Shown: positions 1-7,895, counted from the first letter of the stretch. The stretch: 46,532 nt of DNA from CAZTDD01 sp964612675 (GCA_964612675.1 CAZTDD010000043.1:1-46532); one strand, 5' to 3'. Numbers and translations are program-made. The notes: generated from the sequence alone by a model not told the origin.

Positions 1-160
1 TAAACGCATCTCTATTATTAACAGGCAGTTACGTCAAAAAACCGCCGAAAGATCCATTAGATGAACGCTATGGCCTCATAGCGTCCGGCTCTATGCCCTT
101 ATAGCGTTCGGCTGAATTCTCTTTTGCACTGGATCGGCCTCCGCCGGTCCATTCCCCGTT

Positions 161-217
161 GCTGCTCCAGTGAGGCCCCGCTGCTCCAGTGAGGCCCCGC
201 TGGTCCAGTGAATCCCG
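161..217. repeat. 19-bp tandem repeat, three units
   Basis: Units begin at 161, 180 and 199. The first two are identical (GCTGCTCCAGTGAGGCCCC) and the third is diverged. No coding role is apparent. Confidence 0.8.
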
Positions 218-423
218 CTCCTCGAGGAATCCCACGGCTGGCACGAGGAATTTCTTCGCTGGTGCAGAAGTTGTGCTCTTTGACAGTATTGAGCTTCGCT
301 TGTGCAGAAGTTTCTCGCTAATGCCGCTCTCGCTCGTGCAGGAGTTGTACTCCTGCACCGATAGGGAACGACGAGAACACATTCGATAGTGAGCCAAAGG
401 ACCAAAAAGTCGGCCGCGGAGAT

Positions 424-477
424 TAGTAGTCCCCTCTCCCGCCGGGAGAGGGGCAGGGTGAGGGACGATAATTGGAC
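424..477 (+). repeat. dispersed repeat family A (copy 1)
   Basis: A hairpin of the form CCCTCTCCCgccGGGAGAGG followed by a CAGGGTGAGGG tail. The same sequence, flanks included, occurs on the opposite strand at 28754-28806, with a few mismatches over about 54 bp. Short intergenic repeats of this type are common in many uncultured bacterial genomes. Confidence 0.8.
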
Positions 478-498
478 CTTTTGCCGGACCGTCAAACT

Positions 499-680
499 TG
501 ATGCCGTCGCAAAAAGTCGTTGAGGTGGAACAAGAAAGGCATTCAACCCCCTCTGAATCTCCCCCAATCTTTGGGGGAGAAACCGCTGCAGACACGCTCG
601 TTTCTTTTTCCTCCCCCGAAGATCGGGGGAGGTTAGGAGGGGGTTGAGATCCGATCCGCTCACCTCTCGCCGCACCGTCA
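499..680 (-). mobile_element. MITE-like repeat family B (copy 1, degenerate right end)
   Basis: The left end (499-519) carries the terminal motif ending CGTCGCAAAAAGTCG seen at 35946. The interior has two hairpins built on runs of C and G (about 548-580 and 612-640), as in the copy at 35946-36148. The right end near 669-680 keeps only part of the inverted terminal sequence. No transposase is encoded. Confidence 0.65.
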
Positions 681-884
681 CACGTTGAGAGGGATCGGTT
701 CCCAAATGGCATGTAACGCATCTGCAGACAAACGTCCCCGAAAAAGTAGCCCATTGCTCACCCACCCATCCAAGACGCTGCCTGTCCACGCTAAGCGCCA
801 CTCTACAGCAAACAACACACGGTGTCAATTAAAAAGATTACAAAAGTTGGTAAAGCCCCTTTAACCACTAACTATTTTATATAT

Positions 885-907
885 AAGAACTTATATGATA
901 AGTTCTT
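885..907. promoter_or_regulatory. perfect AT-rich inverted repeat
   Basis: AAGAACTTAT and ATAAGTTCTT form a perfect 10-bp inverted repeat around a 3-nt centre, in AT-rich sequence. It could be an operator or a hairpin. No gene starts close by, so a role is not assigned. Confidence 0.35.
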
Positions 908-1533
908 CGGCTACAGGACAAAAATCTCTCATTTATCGACCTTTGGATATTACTATACTCACTTTGGATAGCAACCAACTCAACAAAGGAGCAAGAGGCC
1001 ACCGGGTGCCAACCCCAATTCCGCTTGAAGGTGGCTGAACCGAAACACGACCGGGTGCCATGCCAGAAGCGAGACGATGAAACGCACCGGCCTGACTGTT
1101 CAGTCCCTCCTGTCATCCAAACCACAGGACCAACGAAATCGCACACCCCGTCGAGCGCGTAGGGTGGGCTCAAAGCGACCGATATGCGCAACCCTGTCAG
1201 CACGCACTCAGAGTGTAGCCCACCATTCTTTTCTGTTTTCAATTCTCTTGAGATTTTTTGTTGATGAGTTCAGGCGGCGCGTTATATTCAGATCAGCTGT
1301 GTTGTTGTATGTTGCTGTTCGGCGAAATCTTCCGTTATCCGTCGCGATAAGTTGTGAGAATTTGTGAAAGACAGAGATCCGTAAGTACCAGTATTCTTTT
1401 GTCTTGCTGCAGCGGAGACCGGAAGTTGCGTTGTTTTTGTTTCGATAGCTGGGTCGGCCATGTTCCCACGGGGAGAGGCCGGAGGGTAATCGAGATGAGC
1501 CCCCAGTATGGGCTCAATTGACGGAGGAGAATC

Positions 1534-1695
1534 ATGTTGCGAAATGGCTACTACTATCCGACGCTTATTGGGCAAATGCCTGACGAGACGGACAAGGAAA
1601 CGAGTGAGTATAATCGTTTCTATTTTTCCCATACCCCGGACGGGATTCCCGGCCATCATGTGCTGAAGAGACGAATGTTGCGAATTTACGAGTGA
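1534..1695 (+). CDS. small protein of 53 residues, unknown function
   Basis: An ATG at 1534 is preceded at ideal distance by a GGAGGA ribosome site (1523-1528), and the frame stays open for 53 codons to a TGA at 1693-1695. The protein is charged and aromatic-rich, begins MLRNGYYYP and ends in KRRMLRIYE. It has no signal peptide or membrane segment. The WD40-like gene starts 15 bp downstream with its own AGGAGG site, so the two are probably co-transcribed. I do not recognise the family. The strong ribosome site and the tight spacing are the evidence for expression; conservation was not tested. Confidence 0.55.
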   Translation: MLRNGYYYPTLIGQMPDETDKETSEYNRFYFSHTPDGIPGHHVLKRRMLRIYE

Positions 1696-1710
1696 AGAGG
1701 AGGTGGCACC

Positions 1711-2772
1711 ATGACTCGGGTATCCCTTTCACTTGCCATTTACACCGTCCTTTCATATGTGGTCTCTCCCGTTGGAAGCTGTCAGAATAATGCCCCGCTA
1801 ATAGGCATGAAATCTGGTGGCGGTGTTTACTTCCTAGAGTTCTCCGGAGACAGCAGGCATGTTGTCGGGGCCGTAGCAGAAACCACACAGATGAATGTGA
1901 TAAAAATATGGAATGCAGAAACGGGAGAGGTCGTCCAGTCTATGGCCTTGGAGCCAATCTCTGTTTACCGTCATCGAATAGCAGTTTCGTGGGATGCAAA
2001 GACTCTCGCAGTGGGCAAAGAATATACGGTGAGTTTGTACGATGTGGAATCGGGCGGTCATCTTCGAGATATTCCCGTATCCGAGAGCCGCCCGTTCGCA
2101 CTGGCTTTTTCACCCAACGGGCGCGCATTAGCAGTAGAAGCCAATGCGAGCGTCGAGTTCCTAGAGATCGAAACGGGGGAGAAACTGGATTCTGTTCGTT
2201 TTGATGACGCGGACGGGATCGCTAGCCTTGCTTTTGCACCTGACGCTAGCCGGCTTCTTGTCGGGTATTACCATGTCGAACCCGTTTCTCCAATGTTCTC
2301 CACCGAAGTGTACGGATCGGCTTTGTTGTCTTTGCCTGATAAGGAGATTCTAGCGTCGTACGGCCAGAAGTACAGCAGCATGGGGGAGCGGATAGCGTAT
2401 TCTCCCGAAGGGTCGTTGTACGCCTTGTATCACAACCCTCTTTACGTGTACGACGCCATCGACTTTTCGTTGGTCTGGGAGGCCCCCAGCCCCAACTCCA
2501 GAGCGGCTTCCAAATTGGCCTTTTCACCAGACGGCACAAGGCTGCTCTGGGGTCCAGCCCTGCATGATGCCCAGACGGGAGAGGTTCTTCGTGAGTTTCC
2601 TATGTACCGGTCTGACAATGAAGTTGCCTATTCGCGGGATGGAAACAGAGTTGCAATAGAAGATCTCAGGAATGGAACGGTCACCATCTGGGACGTCAGC
2701 GATCTGAACACGGCGGTCCAGGACTGGCTGGAGCGTGAGCAGAAAGTGCGCCGCGTTGACGGCGTGAAATGA
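1711..2772 (+). CDS. secreted WD40-like beta-propeller protein
   Basis: A 353-residue protein with an N-terminal hydrophobic stretch of about 22 residues ending near Gly-Ser-Cys, consistent with a signal peptide or weak lipoprotein signal. The rest is repetitive. Units of the form AFSPDG..L ... V..WD..TG.. recur at roughly residues 50-80, 90-120, 125-160, 165-200, 230-260, 265-295 and 300-335, typical of WD40/YVTN-type propellers (for example LAFSPNGRALAV, LAFSPDGTRLLWG, VTIWDVSD). Such propellers are usually scaffolds for protein contacts, and no catalytic residue is evident. AGGAGG lies 6 nt before the ATG. A hairpin follows the stop (2787-2817). The last codons and the 3' flank are duplicated at 3481-3531. 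Confidence 0.75.
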   Translation: MTRVSLSLAIYTVLSYVVSPVGSCQNNAPLIGMKSGGGVYFLEFSGDSRHVVGAVAETTQMNVIKIWNAETGEVVQSMALEPISVYRHRIAVSWDAKTLAVGKEYTVSLYDVESGGHLRDIPVSESRPFALAFSPNGRALAVEANASVEFLEIETGEKLDSVRFDDADGIASLAFAPDASRLLVGYYHVEPVSPMFSTEVYGSALLSLPDKEILASYGQKYSSMGERIAYSPEGSLYALYHNPLYVYDAIDFSLVWEAPSPNSRAASKLAFSPDGTRLLWGPALHDAQTGEVLREFPMYRSDNEVAYSRDGNRVAIEDLRNGTVTIWDVSDLNTAVQDWLEREQKVRRVDGVK

Positions 2773-2805
2773 GAGCAGAATCTGCCGCAGGTCCAGGAGT
2801 TCAAC
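2755..2805 (+). repeat. 51-bp direct repeat, copy 1 (end of WD40 gene)
   Basis: Covers the last codons, the stop and 33 bp of 3' flank of the WD40-like gene. A second copy at 3481-3531 differs at about five positions. The ParD/ParE-like pair lies between the two copies. Confidence 0.85.
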
Positions 2806-2817
2806 TCGTGGACCTGC
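2787..2817 (+). terminator. possible 3' hairpin of the WD40-like gene
   Basis: A perfect 9-bp stem (GCAGGTCCA / TGGACCTGC) with a 13-nt loop begins 15 nt after the stop codon. No T-tract follows, so it may be an RNA 3'-end structure or a Rho-dependent site rather than an intrinsic terminator. Confidence 0.35.
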
Positions 2818-2876
2818 AGTATTCCTCGTCGCATTGTCGTGCTATAGGATATGCGTATGCAGAAAGGTTACGTTAA

Positions 2877-3065
2877 ATGAAAACAGCCAAGGAACAGGTA
2901 CACGATCTTCTCAAACAGCTCCCGGAAGACTCGTCCCTCGAGGATATCCAATACCACATCTACGTTCGTCAGAAGGTTCAGAGGGGCCTCGAAGCAGCAC
3001 AGGAGGGTAAGGTGATTGCTCATGAGGAAGTCAAAAAGCGGATGGCTCGATGGCTCGAAAGGTAG
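2877..3065 (+). CDS. antitoxin of a ParE/RelE-type toxin-antitoxin pair
   Basis: A 62-residue charged, helical protein. It has the short-antitoxin layout seen next to ParE/RelE toxins: a predicted helix with LPEDSSLEDIQYHIYVRQKV, then an acidic/basic C-terminal helix ending near HEEVKKRMARWLE. An AAAGG ribosome site precedes the ATG. Its last 16 bases overlap the toxin gene, the usual coupling in such modules. By analogy it should bind and neutralise the downstream toxin and repress the operon. The exact antitoxin subfamily is not certain from sequence alone. Confidence 0.8.
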   Translation: MKTAKEQVHDLLKQLPEDSSLEDIQYHIYVRQKVQRGLEAAQEGKVIAHEEVKKRMARWLER

Positions 3066-3340
3066 TGTGGACAGAACCAGCGTGGGAAGACCTGATCGCT
3101 GCAGCAGAATACATCGCACGAGACTCCGAAGCGTACGCCGCTACATTTGTTCAAGAAGTTGAAGAAGCAGCGGCTTCTCTATCCCACTTCGCAGAAAGAG
3201 GCCAACTCGTACCGGAGATTGGGAAAAACACCATTCGCGAATTCTTGGTGAAGCCGTATCGGCTTATGTATGAGATTTCGGAAAGTGAAATCCTCATACT
3301 TACGTTAGTGCACGGTGCACGACGGATCCGGCGGGGCTGA
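3050..3340 (+). CDS. ParE/RelE superfamily toxin
   Basis: A 96-residue protein of normal family length. It shows the ParE/RelE pattern: W.EPAWEDLIAAAEYIARDS near residues 6-25, a long helical middle, then EIGKNTIREFLVKPYRLMYEI and a final ILTLVHGARRI strand. RelE members cleave mRNA on the ribosome and ParE members inhibit gyrase. The ...VKPYRLMYEI...LTLVHGARR end is typical of the broad plasmid-stabilisation (ParE-like) group, and the target cannot be read from sequence. It overlaps the antitoxin by 16 bp. Confidence 0.88.
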   Translation: MARKVVWTEPAWEDLIAAAEYIARDSEAYAATFVQEVEEAAASLSHFAERGQLVPEIGKNTIREFLVKPYRLMYEISESEILILTLVHGARRIRRG

Positions 3341-3360
3341 AATACCAGCGCGATCTAAGC

Positions 3361-3424
3361 GGGTAGCCCCGATTGCTCGAATTCGTCCACTCGAAAGCAA
3401 TCGGGACAACGAAGGAGCAAGAGG
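3361..3424 (+). repeat. dispersed palindromic repeat family D (copy 1)
   Basis: A 64-bp sequence with internal complementarity (CCCCGATTGCTCGA ... TCGAAAGCAATCGGG). It recurs on the opposite strand at 44300-44363 with only a few changes. It lies just downstream of the ParE-like toxin gene. Confidence 0.85.
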
Positions 3425-3667
3425 CTGGAAAGTGTTTCGTGAAGACTAGCAGGTATGCCAGGCCATCATGTCCTGACGGTGTCGACGGTGTGAAGTGAGA
3501 GCAGAATCTGCCGCTGGTCCGGGAGTTCAACGCCTGGGAAGCAGCAATCGACAAAGTACCATGGTAAGCATGTGTTGGTGACTCTATGATGCTCATTACA
3601 ATGGAAAGAAACGTCGTGAGCGCGTAAAGACGATCTCTGGGGGTTGGCTGCAGGAATGAACTGTGAA
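3425..3667. other. intergenic region with duplicated WD40 tail
   Basis: Together with the preceding repeat this is about 330 bp without a convincing gene. It contains the second copy of the 51-bp repeat (3481-3531). The stretch 3540-3650 just before the HicB-like gene, where a hicA toxin gene would be expected, shows no intact HicA reading frame. Confidence 0.6.
3481..3531 (+). repeat. 51-bp direct repeat, copy 2
   Basis: About 90% identical to 2755-2805, including the TGA that ends the WD40 gene, but without the WD40 coding sequence upstream. It looks like the scar of a duplication or of an insertion of the toxin-antitoxin segment. Confidence 0.8.
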
Positions 3668-3853
3668 ATGATGCGTGCGACTCTGACAAGGCTCAACGGA
3701 CGCGAAGGGGACACGCTTGTGGCCCATTGTCCTGACCTGGGAGTCGCTTCATGCAAAAAGAGGCCGGATCGTCCTCTCTCCATGCTGAAAGAGGCCATGG
3801 ATCTCGATATCGAAAACGTCCGGGAACTCGGATTCCTCGAAGACATCCGATAG
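3668..3853 (+). CDS. HicB-like antitoxin, apparently orphan
   Basis: About 61 residues. The order of elements matches HicB-type antitoxins: a first strand (ATLTRLNG), then EGDTLVAHCPDLGVAS and an amphipathic helix SMLKEAMDLDIENVRELG. The segment CKKRPDRPL replaces the usual small-residue turn (typically QGxTxEEA), so this part may be degenerate. In-frame ATGs lie at 3644, 3656, 3668 and 3671; 3668 is chosen because a CAGGAA site lies about 10 nt upstream and the HicB fold begins there. No hicA gene is visible on either side, and the DUF104 gene starts a few bases after its stop. It may be a remnant. Confidence 0.6.
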   Translation: MMRATLTRLNGREGDTLVAHCPDLGVASCKKRPDRPLSMLKEAMDLDIENVRELGFLEDIR

Positions 3854-3863
3854 GAGGTTGACA

Positions 3864-4097
3864 ATGGCGAAAACCATCGAAGCGGTTTTCGATGGAGAGG
3901 TTCTCCACCCCGAAGCCCCTTTACGACTTGAACCGAATACTCGAGTCAAGATCACGATAGAGCCCACGAACCCGGCGGCGGATCATGCCGCATCCTTTCT
4001 GCGAACGGGTCGCTCTCTTGATTTGGATGGCCCGCCGGATTGGGCTGTAAATCTCGACGCCTATCTGTATGGCGGCGAAAAGCAGGATCATGCCTGA
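3864..4097 (+). CDS. DUF104 / AF2212-type antitoxin
   Basis: A 77-residue protein starting MAKTIEAVFDGEVLHPEAPLRLEPNTRVKITIE, an almost canonical AF2212-like antitoxin N-terminal strand pair. The C-terminal tail is variable and presumably binds the toxin. ATG 3864 follows an AGGAGG site; an in-frame ATG lies 6 bp upstream at 3858. It overlaps the PIN-domain toxin by 8 bp. Family knowledge: DUF104 proteins are the antitoxins of VapC-like PIN ribonucleases. Confidence 0.85.
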   Translation: MAKTIEAVFDGEVLHPEAPLRLEPNTRVKITIEPTNPAADHAASFLRTGRSLDLDGPPDWAVNLDAYLYGGEKQDHA

Positions 4098-4518
4098 CGT
4101 TTTTCTGGACACTGCATACGCCATCGCATTGTCTTCCCGGAACGATTCGTTCCACACTCGCGCCGTCTCTCTCTCAGAGGAACTGGAGTCTGCAGGCACA
4201 CAGTTGGTGACTACTCATGCGGTCATACTGGAAATCGGCAACGCACTTGCACGGCGACGTCACCGGGCCGCCGCCATCAGACTATTGAACGCACTTGTGA
4301 ACGATCCGACCGTCCGGATTATTCCGATCTCAGAAACACTTTTCGCGCGAGCGTTCGGCTTGTTCTCCGAAAGGGGCTACAAAGAATGGAGTCTCACTGA
4401 CTGTATGTCGTTTCTTGTAATGCAAGACCATGGAATCAGCGATGCGCTTACAACTGATGAACACTTTGAACAAGCCGGCTTTCGCGCGTTATTACGAGAT
4501 ACATCTCGTGGGACATAG
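4090..4518 (+). CDS. VapC-like PIN-domain ribonuclease toxin
   Basis: A 142-residue PIN domain. The four acidic metal ligands of the family are in place: Asp7 (VFLDTAYAIAL), Glu48 (VILEIGNAL), Asp104 (SLTDCMSF) and Asp123 (LTTDEHFEQAGF). Family members are Mg-dependent RNases, often acting on tRNA or rRNA. The start at 4090 (MPDVFLD) is preferred over 4069 because it puts the first catalytic strand at the N-terminus and gives the typical 8-bp overlap with the DUF104 antitoxin. Confidence 0.88.
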   Translation: MPDVFLDTAYAIALSSRNDSFHTRAVSLSEELESAGTQLVTTHAVILEIGNALARRRHRAAAIRLLNALVNDPTVRIIPISETLFARAFGLFSERGYKEWSLTDCMSFLVMQDHGISDALTTDEHFEQAGFRALLRDTSRGT

Positions 4519-4539
4519 TACATAACGCGAAAGCAAAAG

Positions 4540-4577
4540 GGTGGAATGGGCAATACATCCCTTTGAGCCCACCTTAC
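4540..4577. terminator. hairpin between convergent genes
   Basis: GGGTGG...GGGC and GCCCACCTT can pair over about 8 bp between the convergent PIN toxin and EF-G2 genes. On the minus strand the stem is followed by CCCTTTTGC, a weak T-tract. The same GGGTGGGCTC sequence is also a dispersed repeat elsewhere in the window, so terminator function is only possible. Confidence 0.35.
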
Positions 4578-4598
4578 GAACTCAGGAACCGGCCTCTC

Positions 4599-6686
4599 TC
4601 AGCTCTCTTCCTCTTCCTTCGCCTTCTCGGCCTCGGCAACAATCTTCTGAGCCAATTCCGCCGGCACTTGCTCGTAACTGTGAAACTCCATCGTGTACGT
4701 ACCGCGCCCGCGCGTGATCGACCTGAGCTCAATCGGATACCGGTACATCTCGGCCAACGGAACGTACGCGCGAATAATCTGCTTGCCGCCTTCGCTGTCC
4801 ATCCCGAGCACACGGCCCCGTCGCGAATTTAGATCGCCCATCACATCGCCCATCATCGCCTCCGGCACACGGACAACCACACTCATAATCGGCTCCAACA
4901 ATACCGGCTTACACTTTTCCTTGGCGACCTGACGAAACGCCATCGACCCGGCAATCTTAAACGCCATATCCGATGAATCGACATCGTGAAACTTCCCGTC
5001 ATACAACTCGCAATGCACATCCACCACCGGATACCCGGCGATCACGCCGCGATCCATCGCCTCACGGACACCCTTCTCCACCGACGGGATGAATTTCCCG
5101 GGAATCGCACCCCCGAAAATGCTGTCCTTAAACTCGAATTCCCCGCCTCGCTCCAGCGGACTCAGGCGAATATGCACTTCGCCGAACTGTCCCCGGCCGC
5201 CCGACTGTTTCTTATGCCGGTACATCCCTTCGCCCTGAGCCGTGATGGTCTCTCGGTAAGCCACACGAGGACTTTGCAGTTCGACCTCGACATTGGCCAC
5301 TTTCTTAACACGTTGTGCGACCAACTCCAGCTGTTGTTCGCCCATTCCGTGAAGGATGCTCTCGCGCGTTTCATTGTTCCGCTCGAAAACAATCGTCGGA
5401 TCGCCGTCGATCAGTTTCGGAATCGCGGTCCCCACCTTGTCCTCTTCGCCTTTCGACTTGGCGTGCACCGCCAGGTGAACGCTGTGCGGCGGATACTCCG
5501 TCGGCGGGATGAGCCACTCACCGGGCTCGGACCCGACCGTGTCGCCCGTATCCAGGATATCCACTTTGGTCACTGCGATAATGTCCCCCGCTCGCGCGTG
5601 GGCCACATTATTGTGTTGACGTCCGTTAACCGCCAGCAAATGAGAAACCTTCTCGTGCTTCCCGCTGGTACGATTATACAGTTCGGAATCGGAAGAAAAC
5701 GCACCCGAGAATACCTTGACGAAACTCATCTTCCCGACAAACGGGTCGATAACGCTCTTAAAGACAAGCCCGATCCCCGAGCCTTCTTCCACAATTGCCA
5801 ACTCTTTCTTTTCTTCCCCTTTTTGGATCGTCACCGTAGAACGCTGAAGCGGATCCGGCAGGAGATTGACCAGCCCATCGAGAAGAGAACTGATGCCGAT
5901 CCCGGTCGTTGCCGCGGTACAGAAGACCGGCACCGCCGATCCGGAGATCGCCGCGTTCTGGAGTCCCTTTCGGATTTCTTCGTCGGACACACTCTCCCCT
6001 TCGAGGTACCGCTCCATCAGCGCTTCATCGGTTTCAACAGCGGCATCCATCATCTCTTCGTAATACGTATCCCGTTGACTCGCCATGTCTCCGGAAACCT
6101 GGTCTTCTTTTTCGACGGTGCCTTTCGGATTGAAGAACTGCTGTTTCCCGGTCAGTACACTGACAATCGATTTGAAATCGGTATGCTTCCCAATGGGAAA
6201 TCGAACCGGCACCAACTTCGCACCGAGTTCGTCCCGCAACGACTGCAGCGCACCGTCCCAATCGGCGCGTTCCTTATCCATCCGGTTAACCACGACAACC
6301 CGCGGTATGTTGTATTGTTCGAGGTACCCCCAGATCTTTTCGGTTTCAACCTCGACACCGCTCTCCGCGTCGACAACCAGCATCGCACCGTCCGCCACAC
6401 GAATCGCACCGAGAATGTCGCCGATGAAGTCGGAATACCCCGGAGTATCGATGAACGTGAGTTCGGTGCCTTTATGCGTGCAACGAATGACCTTCGAAGT
6501 CAGCGTTATTTTCTTATCCTTTTCTTCTTCCAGGTAATCGGCAAATGTGTTGCCATCGTTGATCGATCCCCGCCTGTCGATGGCTCCGGTGTTGAAGAGG
6601 AAATCCTCCAGCAGAGATGTCTTTCCGGCCCCGTGATGGCCTACAAGGACAATATTACGTTTCTTTTCGGCGGGAAGCTCATTCAT
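4599..6686 (-). CDS. EF-G2-type translational GTPase (elongation factor G-like)
   Basis: A 695-residue five-domain EF-G homologue. G motifs: G1 GHHGAGKTS (16-24), G3 DTPGYSDF (80-87), G4 NRMD (134-137). Domain II and the domain IV/V region (GRGQFGEV, the VDVHCELYDGKFHDVDSSDMAFKIAG segment, and RGRVLGM) are all present. The G1 loop lacks the aspartate of the canonical EF-G GHIDAGKTT, and G3 has Tyr for His. Both traits mark the EF-G-like/EF-G2 group rather than the main fusA. Known members bind GTP and ribosomes but are often poor in translocation. A strong AAGGAGT site precedes the ATG. The housekeeping fusA should be elsewhere in the genome. Confidence 0.9.
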   Translation of the reverse strand: MNELPAEKKRNIVLVGHHGAGKTSLLEDFLFNTGAIDRRGSINDGNTFADYLEEEKDKKITLTSKVIRCTHKGTELTFIDTPGYSDFIGDILGAIRVADGAMLVVDAESGVEVETEKIWGYLEQYNIPRVVVVNRMDKERADWDGALQSLRDELGAKLVPVRFPIGKHTDFKSIVSVLTGKQQFFNPKGTVEKEDQVSGDMASQRDTYYEEMMDAAVETDEALMERYLEGESVSDEEIRKGLQNAAISGSAVPVFCTAATTGIGISSLLDGLVNLLPDPLQRSTVTIQKGEEKKELAIVEEGSGIGLVFKSVIDPFVGKMSFVKVFSGAFSSDSELYNRTSGKHEKVSHLLAVNGRQHNNVAHARAGDIIAVTKVDILDTGDTVGSEPGEWLIPPTEYPPHSVHLAVHAKSKGEEDKVGTAIPKLIDGDPTIVFERNNETRESILHGMGEQQLELVAQRVKKVANVEVELQSPRVAYRETITAQGEGMYRHKKQSGGRGQFGEVHIRLSPLERGGEFEFKDSIFGGAIPGKFIPSVEKGVREAMDRGVIAGYPVVDVHCELYDGKFHDVDSSDMAFKIAGSMAFRQVAKEKCKPVLLEPIMSVVVRVPEAMMGDVMGDLNSRRGRVLGMDSEGGKQIIRAYVPLAEMYRYPIELRSITRGRGTYTMEFHSYEQVPAELAQKIVAEAEKAKEEEES

Positions 6687-6736
6687 CGATAGATACTCCT
6701 TAACAGTTACGATATTGGGGACATATGTACAATTGC

Positions 6737-6748
6737 GTGAATTTTCAC
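6737..6748. promoter_or_regulatory. inverted repeat upstream of the EF-G2 gene
   Basis: GTGAATTTTCAC is an inverted repeat (5-bp arms, 2-nt centre) about 50 bp upstream of the EF-G2 start, between it and the ABC ATPase gene. It has the size of a dimeric repressor site; the regulator is unknown. Confidence 0.3.
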
Positions 6749-6791
6749 ACTATCAAAAGGGGGTAACCCGCTCAAGGCTGATACCGCATCT

Positions 6792-7895
6792 TCAAACAAT
6801 GGCGTCTTCCGTACGCGGATCGAATAGGTGGGCCTTCTCAAGAGAGAAAACAACTCTCTTGTCCGAATTGACTTCCGCCTTCAGGTGCGCCCCGACTTTG
6901 GCGATGAACGACGTCCGACCGGTCGTGAGATACCAAAACGACTCCGCGCCCAGCGGCTCAACCACCTCGACGCGGGAGGTCACACAGAGATCTTCGTTCG
7001 GATCGGAGACTTCCGCAACATCCATAATATCCTCGGGTCGAATCCCGAACGTGATCTCGCCCTTCTCTCTACCCTGCACCGCTTTGCTCATCTCGTCGGA
7101 AAGCGCGATTTTGAACGTTCCTTCGTTGAAATACACACGCCCGTTTTCTTGTTCAATCTTCCCGTCAATAAAATTCATCGGCGGCGTGCCGATAAAACCC
7201 GCCACAAACTTATTCACCGGATGATCGTACAGTTCAATGGGCGTGGCCATTTGCTGGATCTCGCCGTCTTTCATCACCACAATGCGATCCCCCATCGTCA
7301 TCGCTTCCATCTGGTCGTGCGTCACATACACCATCGTCGCCTGAAGACGATGGTGGAGTTTGCTGATCTCCGCACGCATCTGAACCCGTAGTTTCGCATC
7401 CAGATTGGAAAGCGGTTCATCGAACAAAAACACCTTCGGTTTCCGCACAATGGCGCGCCCGACCGCGACCCGCTGCCTTTGCCCCCCGGAAAGCGCCTTC
7501 GGTTTGCGATTCATCAACTCGGTGATCCCCAAAATCTCCGCGGCTTCTCGTACACGTTGGTCGATTTCGTCTTTCGGATACTTGCGGAGTTTCAGTCCAA
7601 ACGCCATGTTCTTGTACACCGTCATGTGCGGGTACAAAGCGTAGTTCTGAAACACCATCGCGATGTCTCTGTCTTTGGGAGGCACATCGTTGACCAGGCG
7701 GTCTCCGATATAGACTTTGCCGGATGTGATTTCCTCAAGCCCCGCCACCATCCGCAGCGAGGTCGATTTGCCGCAGCCGGAAGGTCCAACAAGCACGACA
7801 AATTCTTTGTCTTCAACCTCTAAGTTAAAATCTTTGACGGCGACTACATCACCCGGGAAAACCTTTGTCACATTGTCGAAGACAACTTTGGCCAT
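6792..7895 (-). CDS. ugpC: ABC transporter ATPase of the MalK/UgpC/MsmX type
   Basis: A 367-residue ATPase of the carbohydrate-uptake (CUT1) subfamily. Walker A GPSGCGKST (37-45), a Q-loop at VFQNYALYPHMTV, signature LSGGQRQRVAVGRA (135-148), Walker B VFLFDEP (155-161) and switch His in VTHDQMEAMTMGDR. About 130 C-terminal residues form the regulatory OB/TOBE domain (FIGTPPMNFIDG onward, then GIRPEDI). Such ATPases are often shared by several sugar importers. No permease or binding-protein gene is nearby, which fits an MsmX-like shared subunit. The symbol is by similarity; msmX or malK would describe it equally well. Confidence 0.9.
   Translation of the reverse strand: MAKVVFDNVTKVFPGDVVAVKDFNLEVEDKEFVVLVGPSGCGKSTSLRMVAGLEEITSGKVYIGDRLVNDVPPKDRDIAMVFQNYALYPHMTVYKNMAFGLKLRKYPKDEIDQRVREAAEILGITELMNRKPKALSGGQRQRVAVGRAIVRKPKVFLFDEPLSNLDAKLRVQMRAEISKLHHRLQATMVYVTHDQMEAMTMGDRIVVMKDGEIQQMATPIELYDHPVNKFVAGFIGTPPMNFIDGKIEQENGRVYFNEGTFKIALSDEMSKAVQGREKGEITFGIRPEDIMDVAEVSDPNEDLCVTSRVEVVEPLGAESFWYLTTGRTSFIAKVGAHLKAEVNSDKRVVFSLEKAHLFDPRTEDAIV

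Larger units (their letters stand above)
1..1533. other. repeat-rich intergenic region, no supported gene
   Basis: No open frame here looks like a protein; the longer frames on the minus strand run through repeat sequence. The stretch holds a 19-bp tandem repeat (161-217), palindromic tracts around a GTGCAGGAGT core (about 260-360), a copy of repeat family A (424-477), a copy of MITE family B (499-680), an AT-rich perfect palindrome (885-907) and a GGGTGGGCTC-type dispersed repeat near 1160-1230. The small ORF that follows starts at 1534. Confidence 0.7.

Noticed and set aside
68..828. Two long minus-strand frames in the left repeat region
   Set aside because: They read through dispersed repeats in two frames; composition follows the repeat sequence and no domain is visible.
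4986..6692. 568-codon plus-strand frame opposite the EF-G2 gene
   Set aside because: It is antisense to a clear five-domain GTPase gene; the translation has no family pattern and many His/Arg typical of shadow frames.
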